NCBI RefSeq assembly: GCF_000389965.1
Contig: NC_021191.1
Coordinates: 3,969,501 to 4,033,500, forward strand
Length of the DNA: 64,000 nt
Origin: Actinoplanes sp. N902-109
GTDB taxonomy: Bacteria; Actinomycetota; Actinomycetes; Mycobacteriales; Micromonosporaceae
Direction of reading: 5' to 3'
Notes under the pieces: model-generated
The model's input: the letters and a program-made list of their open reading frames with translations, nothing else
Databases searched by the model: none
What the model was told of the DNA's origin: nothing
Made by a program: the position numbers and the translations under genes
In this document: positions 23,880 through 31,349 of the stretch, piece after piece
Layout of the letters: every line of letters begins with the position of its first letter
Position numbering within the stretch: the first letter of the stretch is position 1

Positions 23880-25397
23880 TTACCGCGGGGGGAGAAGGCC
23901 GCGGGTCGGGACGGAATAGATCTGGACCGGGCGGACGCCGTGGCGGGTGAGGATGGTGTTGACGGCGGTTTTGGCGGAGGCGGCGGAGCGTTCCATCAGG
24001 GCGCACGGGAACGGCATGCGGACCCAGTCGCCGGCCAGGTAGAGGCCGTCGGCGTCGGTGGTGACGGCGGGGCGGGTGGCGTCGCTGCCCAGGTCGAAGG
24101 CCGGGGCGTCGTGGCCGGTGCGGCTGTCGCCGGCGACGGCGTGCAGGCCGGCGGTCTCCGGCCAGATGCCGGTCAGTTGAGCCCACATCTCGCGTTCGGC
24201 GGTGGCCGGGTCGATGCCGTCGGGTGCGGCGTAGGCGTGCAGCTCGATGACGGCGCCGCCGGTGCGCCGGGACCATCGGGCGCTGCCTTCCTCGATGCGG
24301 TGGAACAGGCTCACCGAGTCGAGCAGCGGTTCGCGGGCGACGCTGCTGAACACGGCCCGGTCGGCGGGCACGTCGCGGTCGGTCCAGATGCGACTCACGG
24401 CGTACGGGGCAGTGGTCCTGATGGTTGCCATGTTCTTCGCCAGCTGGGGTGCCCGCCCGGCGAGACCGGGGGAGGCGGCGACGATGGCGCGGGCCGAGGC
24501 GGGGTCGGTGGCCAGGATGACGTGGTCGGCGCGCAGCTGGGCGCCGCCGGTGAGGGTGACCGTCCAGCCGGGCTCGATCCGGTCGACGGCAGCGCCGGTG
24601 CGGATCTCGCCGCCGAGGGCCTGCAGGCGTTCGCACAGCGGCGTCCAGATGGCGGTCTGGTAGTCGTCGTCGGGGGCGTCGAAGTCCAGGCCCTCCGGGT
24701 TGCGCAGGAAATAGAAGTGGAACTGCATGATCATCTCGGCGGCGGACATCTCGGCCGCGTCGTTGAAGAACGAGTGTGCGAACACATCGAACAGCAGCGC
24801 CCGGGCGCGTTCCGGCATGGCGAGCCGGTCGAGGTAGTCCGCCGCGGACATCGTGTCGAACTCTCGATAGGTCTGCGCCCGGGAATACCGTAGGAGCGCC
24901 AGCGCGGCCGGTCCGTCGACCTCACGCATCTCCCGCAGCCGCAGGCTGGGTGAGCGCGCCAGCAACGCGAGCAAATTCCACGGCGGTTTGCCCGGCAGCC
25001 CGCCGAAATCCTCCTCCGGCCATTCCCGGGAGACCACGGGATAGTGGTCGGCCGGGCGCAGGAACGCCAGCGACGGCTCGACCCTGCGCAGCACGCTGCG
25101 CCAGTTGTAATACTGCCGGAAGAAGGCGTGGAAACCGTGTCCCACCATGTGGGTGGACCCGTCGGGGAGCCGTTTCGGCCACGCCGAGAGCCGCCCGCCC
25201 AGCCGCTCGTCGCGTTCCAGCAGGGTCACCGCGAACCCCCGCTCGGCCAGCAGCAGCGCGGCCGTCATGCCCGCGATCCCGCCCCCGACCACCACGGTGC
25301 GGACGGGATGCCCCACCCGGCGCGGCAGCGACCGGTCGACCCGCACCAGCCGATGGGCGTGCCGGCTGATCGAACCGGACTTGCGAGAAGCTGTCAT
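23880..25397 (-). CDS. FAD-dependent amine-oxidase-fold enzyme, CrtU-like (carotenoid desaturase/methylase family)
   Basis: 505 residues. A GVVVGGGIAGM-type dinucleotide fold (VVVGGGIAGMTAALLLAERG) begins near residue 33, followed by LLERDERLGGRLSAWP. The stretches GHGFHAFFRQYYN, LPGKPPWN and FFNDAAEMSAAEM followed by FHFYFLRNPEGL resemble CrtU, which makes aromatic carotenoid end rings, and related phytoene-desaturase-like flavoenzymes. The C-terminal LYLAGDWVRMPFP is the FAD motif. No other carotenoid gene (crtB, crtI, crtE) is in the window, so a pathway role is only suggested by family. ATG 25397 has AGGGG a few bases upstream; the first 30 residues are basic and poorly conserved. Confidence 0.72.
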   Translation of the reverse strand: MTASRKSGSISRHAHRLVRVDRSLPRRVGHPVRTVVVGGGIAGMTAALLLAERGFAVTLLERDERLGGRLSAWPKRLPDGSTHMVGHGFHAFFRQYYNWRSVLRRVEPSLAFLRPADHYPVVSREWPEEDFGGLPGKPPWNLLALLARSPSLRLREMREVDGPAALALLRYSRAQTYREFDTMSAADYLDRLAMPERARALLFDVFAHSFFNDAAEMSAAEMIMQFHFYFLRNPEGLDFDAPDDDYQTAIWTPLCERLQALGGEIRTGAAVDRIEPGWTVTLTGGAQLRADHVILATDPASARAIVAASPGLAGRAPQLAKNMATIRTTAPYAVSRIWTDRDVPADRAVFSSVAREPLLDSVSLFHRIEEGSARWSRRTGGAVIELHAYAAPDGIDPATAEREMWAQLTGIWPETAGLHAVAGDSRTGHDAPAFDLGSDATRPAVTTDADGLYLAGDWVRMPFPCALMERSAASAKTAVNTILTRHGVRPVQIYSVPTRGLLPPR

Positions 25398-25527
25398 GAC
25401 CCCTGTTTCCCGCCCGCCGACGCTTGAATCCCCGAGGCTACGGTAAGGCGATCAACTCCCGGGCGCCGGGCGGCGCGCGGCGTGCCGATCATCGATGTCG
25501 GTGTGGCGGCTGTCGTAGTCTCACCGC

Positions 25528-26133
25528 ATGGCCCTGACTCCGGACGAGTTCCATCGGCATGCCCTCGCGGTCGCGGACGCGGAGCAGCGGCTCCCGCTGG
25601 CCCGCATGACCGGGTGGGACATCAGCCCGTTCGAGCAGGAAGGTCTGCGGGTCTCGCCGCTGCGCCCACCCGTGCTGCCCGAACCGGCCCGGCACGGCGA
25701 GGACCCGGCGCAGTGCCGCGACTGCCGGGAACGCGACAAGGGCATCTGGTTCAACGATCGCTGGCGGCTCCGGCGGGTGTCCGGGGTGGGGGTGCCGCTG
25801 GTCCTCATGCTCCACCCGCTCGACCACCACGACCTGGCCGACCTGCCCGACGAGCTCGCCGCCGAACTCGGCCTGCTGACCACCCGGATCGCCCGGCACG
25901 TCCAGGCGTTGCCGCACATCTCGCGGGCGCACGTCTATCGCATCGGCGACGGCGCCGCGCATCTGCACGTCTGGTTCTTCGCCCGGCCCGAGGGGCAGGC
26001 CCAGCTGCGGGGCTCGTGGCTGGTGGTCTGGGACGACCTGCTGCCCGAGTATCCCGCCGAGGTTGCCGATGCCGATGCTGCGGCGGTGGCCGACGCCCTG
26101 GTCGCCTCGCACGGGGGCCGTCGCACGCCCTGA
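25528..26133 (+). CDS. HIT-like superfamily protein
   Basis: 201 residues. A CRDCRERDKGIWFND segment contains a possible metal-binding CxxC. The C-terminal half has HLHVWFF, an H-x-H-x variant of the histidine-triad motif in which the third His is Trp. HIT-family enzymes cleave or transfer nucleotidyl groups, with the middle His as nucleophile. The altered triad leaves activity uncertain. TAGTCT six bases before ATG suggests leaderless expression. Divergent from the FAD enzyme. The downstream metallo-beta-lactamase remnant begins directly after the stop. Confidence 0.65.
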   Translation: MALTPDEFHRHALAVADAEQRLPLARMTGWDISPFEQEGLRVSPLRPPVLPEPARHGEDPAQCRDCRERDKGIWFNDRWRLRRVSGVGVPLVLMLHPLDHHDLADLPDELAAELGLLTTRIARHVQALPHISRAHVYRIGDGAAHLHVWFFARPEGQAQLRGSWLVVWDDLLPEYPAEVADADAAAVADALVASHGGRRTP

Positions 26134-26508
26134 CCGCCGGTCCTGCGCCGGGGTGGAAGGCGGCCCCTATCTCGGCTGCCCGGCCAGTCATGACGTGCAC
26201 GGCGACGGCTCGGTGGTGATCGTGCCGGCCGGTGGTCACACCCCCGGCTCGGTGATCGTGTTCGTGGCCGTGCCCGGCGGCCACCGTTACGCCTTCGTCG
26301 GCGACCTGACCTGGCAGCTCGACGGCATCCAGCGCCGTGCCGGACGCCCGTGGCTGATGCGCAGACTCGCCTGGATCCCGCCGCCGTACACACCGTTCTG
26401 CTGCGGATGGCCGGTCTCGCCGACCGGATCCAGGTCGTCCCGGCCCACGACCTGCGGGCGTACGACGGGATCCCGCTCATCGCGCCGGCGCCGGGGAGGA
26501 CAACCGCT
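26134..26508 (+). pseudogene. Metallo-beta-lactamase-fold hydrolase remnant (truncated and frameshifted)
   Basis: The first frame reads DVHGDGSVVIVP, GHTPGSVIVFV and FVGDLTWQLDG, followed by RPWLMRRLA. These are the central metal-site strands of an MBL-fold hydrolase. The family sequence then continues in the next frame as TRLDPAAVHTVLLRMAGLADR and VVPAHDLRAYDGIPLI, so one base is out of register near 26365-26375. The N-terminal half with the HxHxDH zinc motif is missing, because the HIT gene occupies that space. A dead fragment is therefore most likely even if the frameshift is a sequencing error. Confidence 0.7.
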
Positions 26509-26535
26509 GACCGGTCGGACGCGGGCCGGCCGGGC

Positions 26536-27000
26536 TCAGGGGTGCACGGCCAGCAGGCGGCCGAACTCGCCGGCCAGCAGCGCGCCCTGATGGCCCCGGG
26601 CGGAGTAGCTGCGGGCGCTGCCGTCGGCGAGCGTGAGGGCCACGGTGACCGTACCGTCGGCGGTCGAGCTCGTGCCCGACGCCACCTCGCCGGGCGTCAG
26701 CGTGCCGGCCGGGCGCCGGCGGTCGGCCCGTACCGTCGAGAACCACCAGCCCCCCGCCGCGCCGCACGCCACCGCCAGGACCCCGGCCGCGACCCACAGC
26801 CCGGTGCCGGCACCGCGGAAACCGCGCACGTCGGTGTTGACGGCGACGGCCGCGACGGCGAAGGCCGCGATGAGCAGCCCGCAGGCCAGCCGCGCGGCCC
26901 GCTGCCGCACCGGCGACACCGTGGTCACGCGGACCTCCGCGGGGCCGAACTGAAGGGTGACCGGCAACCCGGAACCGGTGTGAGCCTGGACGACAACCAT
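26536..27000 (-). CDS. Small membrane protein of unknown function
   Basis: 154 residues with two hydrophobic segments (about residues 37-54 and 67-87) flanked by basic residues, then a soluble C-terminal tail of about 65 residues containing a TVTVALTLADGSARSYSARG strand pair. I do not recognise a family. TACCGT seven bases before ATG 27000 supports that start; GTG 27009 is the alternative. It is divergent from the lipoprotein gene over an 87-base gap, so the two may share control. Confidence 0.7.
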   Translation of the reverse strand: MVVVQAHTGSGLPVTLQFGPAEVRVTTVSPVRQRAARLACGLLIAAFAVAAVAVNTDVRGFRGAGTGLWVAAGVLAVACGAAGGWWFSTVRADRRRPAGTLTPGEVASGTSSTADGTVTVALTLADGSARSYSARGHQGALLAGEFGRLLAVHP

Positions 27001-27087
27001 GTCAGGCACGGTATCCCGGCGTGATGTGACACGTGAGACTGGTGCAGCGGTCCGCCGGCGCGCCAAGCTGACAAGCGGGAGGCCATC

Positions 27088-27750
27088 ATGACGACAACTC
27101 GTGCTCTGGTCGGGGCTGGTCTGGTGCTGGTCGTCGCGGCGACGGGACTGGCAGGCTGCGGCGGGGCGAAGCACACCTTCTCCGACACCGAGCCGGTGAA
27201 GGTGACGCAGATCGTGCTCGAGGGCGGCAACGGCAAGGTCACCGTGGACACCGCCGACGTGGGCACCACGCAGCTGACCCGCAGTTCCGGGCGCAGCAAG
27301 GACCCCGGCAAGAACTACACGATCGACGGCACGGTCATGCACGTCAAGACCGGTTGCGGGTTCCACTGCAGCCAGGACTACGACATCCAGGCGCCCACCG
27401 GTGTGCGCGTGACCGGCGAGCTGGGGTCGAACAAGCTCACCCTCACCGGCGTCGCCTCGGCCGACGTCAGCGTCGACTCCGGCGACGTCGTCATCACCGG
27501 TGCGAGCGGCGCGGTGCGCGCCAGGACCGACAGCGGCGCGGTCAAGGTGTCGCTGACCGTCCCGGCCTCGGTGACCGCCAAGTCCGGCAGCGGGAACGTG
27601 ACGGTGACGGTGCCCGCGGGCAGCTACCAGGTCAAGATGTCCAGCGGTTCCGGCGGCAAGCTCAAGAGCGCCATCCCCGACACCGGCGGCGCCGCCAACC
27701 GCATCGACGCCGAGACCAGCAGCGGCAACATCACCGTCAAAGCCGCCTGA
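27088..27750 (+). CDS. DUF4097-like lipoprotein with beta-helix repeats
   Basis: 220 residues. A signal peptide ends in the lipobox LAGC (Cys at about residue 23), so the protein is probably anchored to the outer face of the membrane. The rest has short repeated strands with a TSSGNI/SGSGNV/DSGAVKV pattern, the hallmark of DUF4097 putative adhesin-like beta-helices. Two cysteines (GCGFHC) may form a disulfide. A GGGAGG site lies upstream of ATG. No function is established for the family. Confidence 0.8.
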   Translation: MTTTRALVGAGLVLVVAATGLAGCGGAKHTFSDTEPVKVTQIVLEGGNGKVTVDTADVGTTQLTRSSGRSKDPGKNYTIDGTVMHVKTGCGFHCSQDYDIQAPTGVRVTGELGSNKLTLTGVASADVSVDSGDVVITGASGAVRARTDSGAVKVSLTVPASVTAKSGSGNVTVTVPAGSYQVKMSSGSGGKLKSAIPDTGGAANRIDAETSSGNITVKAA

Positions 27751-27755
27751 GCGAG

Positions 27756-28628
27756 TCAGCGGGCGACCCCGGTGGGGTTGGCGATGCCGAAGAATCCGGC
27801 GAGAAGGCCGGCGGTGTCGAGGTCGTGGTTCGTCCGGCCCAGGACGAAGGGCTGGTTCGCCGGGCCGGGGATGGTGTGGCCGCCGCCGTGCACCGTGAGG
27901 AGGGCCACCGGGGGACGGCCGGGCTGACGGAAGTCGGTGCGTTCGACGGTGGTGCCGCGGGTCGCAGCAGGCAGCATGGTGGTGGTGGGCGCGGCGGTGA
28001 TGCCGTTGCGGGCGGCGAAGTATTCCGCGGTCTGCGGCGCGGACAGGTTGCGGCCGTCGACCTTGAAGGCTTTGCGGGCCCACCAGCTGAAGGTGCCGCC
28101 CGCATACTTGCTGATCGGGTCCTTGGTCCCGTGGATCAGCAGCGTCGGCATCGGTACGGCCGGCCCGTCGCCGGCGAGGAAGTTGTCCGGGGCCGGCATG
28201 GTCGCCGCGATGACCGCCGCGCCCGCGATCAGCTCCGGTGCTTCGTGGATCAGGCGCATGACCATCTGCCCGCCGTTGGAGAAGCCGACGGTGTAGACGC
28301 GGGCGGGGTCGATGCCGTGGGTGCGGGCCAGATCGTCGATCAGCCTCCGGGTGAGGGCGACGTCGTCGATGCCGTCGCGGCGGGCGGGGAAGGAGCTGCC
28401 GCGCCGCCCGTCGTTCCAGTTGCCGCGATAGCCGTCCGGGTAGGCGACAACGGCCGCACCGTCCGCGGCCAGGGTGTCGTAGGCGCGGCCGGTGAACTGC
28501 CGGTGCTTGGCGCCGGTCTGTTTCGAGCCGTGGAAGACGATGACCAGGCTGCGCCCGGGCGCACCACCGGCCGGGCCGGCCACCTCGTACGTCCGTGGGG
28601 TGCCGTGCACAGTGATCGTGGCGCTCAT
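27756..28628 (-). CDS. PHB depolymerase/feruloyl-esterase-like alpha/beta hydrolase (LpqC type)
   Basis: 290 residues. Conserved elements: LVIVFHGSKQTG with the oxyanion region, VAYPDGYRGNWND, the nucleophile elbow GFSNGGQM, the acid region HGTKDPISKYAGG and the catalytic His in HGGGHTIPG. The family hydrolyses polyhydroxyalkanoate or phenolic esters, and most members are secreted. This one has no signal peptide, so a cytoplasmic esterase is inferred. GGAGG lies upstream of the ATG. It is divergent from a TetR gene across a duplicated dyad, so TetR control is likely. Confidence 0.85.
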   Translation of the reverse strand: MSATITVHGTPRTYEVAGPAGGAPGRSLVIVFHGSKQTGAKHRQFTGRAYDTLAADGAAVVAYPDGYRGNWNDGRRGSSFPARRDGIDDVALTRRLIDDLARTHGIDPARVYTVGFSNGGQMVMRLIHEAPELIAGAAVIAATMPAPDNFLAGDGPAVPMPTLLIHGTKDPISKYAGGTFSWWARKAFKVDGRNLSAPQTAEYFAARNGITAAPTTTMLPAATRGTTVERTDFRQPGRPPVALLTVHGGGHTIPGPANQPFVLGRTNHDLDTAGLLAGFFGIANPTGVAR

Positions 28629-28651
28629 GAGCGGTTCCTCCGGCAGGAAGG

Positions 28652-28697
28652 GGATAGGTCATCCGGTTTGACGGTAGCAGAAGCGGATGACCTATCC
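28652..28697. promoter_or_regulatory. Paired TetR operator, two inverted 14-bp arms
   Basis: GGATAGGTCATCCG at 28652-28665 is repeated in perfect inversion as CGGATGACCTATCC at 28684-28697, separated by 18 bases. Each arm is itself a GGAT-N5-ATCC dyad. A TTGACG hexamer (28668-28673) lies between the arms and TATCCT (28700-28705) follows, seven bases before the tetR ATG. This looks like two operator sites, one per divergent gene. Confidence 0.7.
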
Positions 28698-28712
28698 GAT
28701 ATCCTGGTGGGC

Positions 28713-29333
28713 ATGACCACAGCGCCCCGGCGTCCCGCCCGCAAAGACGCGGCCCGCAACCGGCAGCGGATCATCGAGGTGGGCCGCCGGTTCGTCGATG
28801 ACGAGCTGCCGATCCAGCTCAACGACGTCGCCCGCAGCGCCGTGGTCGGGGTGGCCACGGTCTACCGGCACTTCCCGACGCCGGAGGCGCTGCTCGAGAC
28901 CATCGCCACGCCCGGGCTGGAGGAGCTGGCCCGGCATGCCGAGCAGGCGCTGACGGTGGACGACGCCTGGGCGGCCCTGCGCGACTTCCTGCACGCGGCC
29001 ATCGCGATGCAGCTGACCGACGCCGCGATCCAGCCCGTCATGGCCACGGCGCAGCACGCGCTGCCGCACACCACCCAGCTGTCGCGGCACCTCGGCGAGC
29101 TGTTCGGCGAGCTGTTGCGGCGGGCACAGGCGGCCGGTGCGGTCGACCCGTCGGTGACGCCCGCGGACGTCGCCCCGCTGCTGTGCGGCGTGGTGTTCGC
29201 GGCGAAGGTGCATCCGGGGGAGCGCGCGGCCACCGCCCGCCGCTACCTCGACGTACTGTTCGACGGGCTGCGCACCCGGCGTGACGGCCCGGGTCAGGTG
29301 TCCACCGCGACCGGCCGATGCCAGGGGCGGTGA
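28713..29333 (+). CDS. TetR-family transcriptional regulator
   Basis: 206 residues. The N-terminal HTH spans residues about 12-58 and includes RIIEVGRRFV, IQLNDVARSAVVGVATVYRHFPTPEALLE, the usual TetR layout. The ligand domain is the helical type seen in SACE_7040-like regulators. It probably represses itself and the divergent esterase through the paired dyad upstream; the ligand is unknown. Confidence 0.9.
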   Translation: MTTAPRRPARKDAARNRQRIIEVGRRFVDDELPIQLNDVARSAVVGVATVYRHFPTPEALLETIATPGLEELARHAEQALTVDDAWAALRDFLHAAIAMQLTDAAIQPVMATAQHALPHTTQLSRHLGELFGELLRRAQAAGAVDPSVTPADVAPLLCGVVFAAKVHPGERAATARRYLDVLFDGLRTRRDGPGQVSTATGRCQGR

Positions 29334-29403
29334 GGTGATTGAACTGGAGATCAGCGACGGCGAGGGCGGCCCCGGCGTCGGGATGAAGCAGTAGCGGCCG
29401 TCG

Positions 29404-30606
29404 TCAGCCGCCTGAGCCGTCGCCGGGCGCGGCGCCGGTGATCGCGGCGGTCTGCCGGTCGATCAGCTCCACCAGCGGCGCGCCATCGCAGTTGAGCAGG
29501 ATGACGGCGACCCAGCCGGTGTCCGGGTAGATGCTCCAGTTGGCGCCCACCCCCGGGTTGCCGCCGGCCCGCTCCCACTGCCACTGGCCGTTGGCGATGG
29601 ACACCGGTATCCCGTACGCGGTGAAGCCGCCCGGCCCGGTCGGCAGCTTGGGCGCGGTGAGCACGGTGGCCCAGGGGCGGTCGAGCAGCGTGCCGTCGGT
29701 CAGGGCGGTACCGAACCGCACCAGGTCGGGGGCGGTGGCGAAGCCGCCGTCGCCCGGTGCGTCGATGAACATCCGCGCCGGGTTGCTGCCCAGCACCTCC
29801 GGGCGGGGGCTGCCCTGGTCGAGGTGGGTGAGCGCGTCCACCACACTGCCGTCGGCAAGCGTCATGTACGGGTGGGCGACGTGCGGATCGGTCCGCCACT
29901 GCGGCCGGGTGCAGAACGCCGCGCCGGTCATGCCGCAGCGCTCGAAGATGTTGATGCGGACGTAGTCCCAGTAGCTCAGCCCGGAGACCGCCTCGATGAT
30001 CAGTGCGGCGATGATGACCTCGGCCTCCTTGTGGGCGTCGTCCGGGACGCCGGGGGTGCCGGTCAGCCGCGCCTGCCGGGCCCGCTGCTCGTAGTAGTCG
30101 TGCACCTCGTCCCGGCTGTGGAAGACGCGCTGCACGTCCGGGGCCGGGCTTGCCGTCCCGGAGGTGCCGGTGAGCAGGTGGTGGATGGTCACCCGGGCGG
30201 CGAGGTCGGCGGCCAGGCCGGTCACGTGCGCGCCGACCGGGTCGTTCAGCGTCAGCTCGCCCCGTTGCACCAGTTGCAGCAGGGCCACCGCGTGGAACGG
30301 TTTGCCCGCCGACGTGAGGCTGAACGCGGTCCCCTCGTGGTTGCGGATCCCGCGCTGCTTGTCGGCCATGCCGTAGCTGCGCGACAGCACCGTACGGCCG
30401 CGGTGGGACAGCAGCACCACACCGGAGAACTTGCCGTCGGCGGCCAGCTGGGCGACGTACCGGTCGAAGGCGCCGCCGGGGCGGGTGTCCGGAGGAACGG
30501 GTTCGGGCCGGGGGAGTGCGGTGGCGAGCGGGATGGCCGCCGCCGCGGCGCCGCTCCACGTGAGCAGGCGGCGCCGATCGATGCCGTGAGCCGGTTCGGA
30601 GGTCAT
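29404..30606 (-). CDS. Secreted serine hydrolase, beta-lactamase/PBP4* family, atypical motifs
   Basis: 400 residues. A Tat-type signal starts the protein (DRRRLLTWSG then an Ala-rich core). The SxxK motif is SAGK in SLTSAGKPFH. Where YxN is expected (usually YSN before the LIIExVSG helix) this protein has HKE in DDAHKEAEVIIAALIIEAVSG. The C-terminal HxG block, normally in a GHTPG/GHGG context, is RAGGNPG. Family members are carboxypeptidases, esterases or lactamases outside the membrane. The altered second and third motifs suggest changed or lost activity. It is divergent from the two-component genes. Confidence 0.82.
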   Translation of the reverse strand: MTSEPAHGIDRRRLLTWSGAAAAAIPLATALPRPEPVPPDTRPGGAFDRYVAQLAADGKFSGVVLLSHRGRTVLSRSYGMADKQRGIRNHEGTAFSLTSAGKPFHAVALLQLVQRGELTLNDPVGAHVTGLAADLAARVTIHHLLTGTSGTASPAPDVQRVFHSRDEVHDYYEQRARQARLTGTPGVPDDAHKEAEVIIAALIIEAVSGLSYWDYVRINIFERCGMTGAAFCTRPQWRTDPHVAHPYMTLADGSVVDALTHLDQGSPRPEVLGSNPARMFIDAPGDGGFATAPDLVRFGTALTDGTLLDRPWATVLTAPKLPTGPGGFTAYGIPVSIANGQWQWERAGGNPGVGANWSIYPDTGWVAVILLNCDGAPLVELIDRQTAAITGAAPGDGSGG

Positions 30607-30646
30607 GGTGCCGGTCTACCGGTGCGCATCTACGGTGTACCGATCG

Positions 30647-30668
30647 CCGGGCCATACCCGGGCCATAC
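30647..30668 (+). promoter_or_regulatory. Tandem 11-bp direct repeat upstream of the response regulator
   Basis: CCGGGCCATAC occurs twice without a gap (30647-30657 and 30658-30668), 24 bases before the response-regulator start. OmpR-family regulators bind direct repeats with this spacing, so it is a candidate autoregulatory box. It could also affect the divergent serine hydrolase. Confidence 0.55.
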
Positions 30669-30691
30669 GCGCTGCCGGGCATGCTGGCCGG

Positions 30692-31349
30692 ATGCGCGTA
30701 CTGCTGGTCGAGGACGAACAACCGCTGGCCACGTACATCGCGGCGGGGTTGCGCAAGCACGGGTGTGCCGTGGACGTCACGCACGACGGTCAGCAGGCGA
30801 TGGACAAGAGCGAGCTCGTCCCGTACGACGTGGTGGTCCTCGATCGTGATCTTCCGGTGCTGCACGGGGACACGGTGTGCCGGCGGCTGGCGCAGCGGGG
30901 CGCCGCGCGGATCCTGATGCTGACGGCGTCCGGCGCGGTGGCCGACCGGGTGGACGGGCTGGCCCTGGGCGCCGACGACTACCTGGGCAAGCCGTTCGCG
31001 TTCGCCGAGCTGGTCGCGCGGGTGCGGGCGCTGGGCCGGCGCAGCACCCCGGCGAGCCCGCCGATCCTGCGGGCGGGCGGCGTGGAACTGGACCCGGCGC
31101 GGCGCGCGGGCCGAGCGGGCGGGCCGGTTGCTGGCCCTGACCCCCAAGGAGTTCGGGGTGCTGGAACGGCTGCTCGCCGCGGGCGGTGCCGTGGTGAGCG
31201 CCGAGACGCTGCTGGACAAGGTGTGGGACGAGCACGCGGACCCGTTCACCAACGCCGTCCGGATCACCATGGGCACGCTGCGCCGCAAGCTCGGCGACCC
31301 GCCGCTGATCGAGACCGTGACCGGCGCCGGGTACCGCATCGCCGGATGA
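30692..31349 (+). pseudogene. OmpR-family response regulator with a one-base frameshift
   Basis: The receiver domain starts MRVLLVEDEQPLATYIA and contains VVVLDRDLPVLHG (phospho-Asp), LTASG and KPFAF. After VELDPARR the frame breaks: the winged-helix half (LALTPKEFGVLERLLAAGG, VRITMGTLRRKLGD, VTGAGYRIAG) continues in another frame. One extra G at about 31106-31110 (GCGCGGG) explains it. The stop of the second frame overlaps the kinase ATG as ATGA, as in an intact operon, so the lesion is recent or an assembly error. CATGCT six bases before ATG suggests leaderless transcription. Confidence 0.8.

Noticed and set aside
23440..23919. 159-codon plus-strand open frame in the gap before the FAD enzyme
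   Set aside because: No ribosome binding site, basic composition, no recognisable fold, and it runs into the coding region of the opposite strand.
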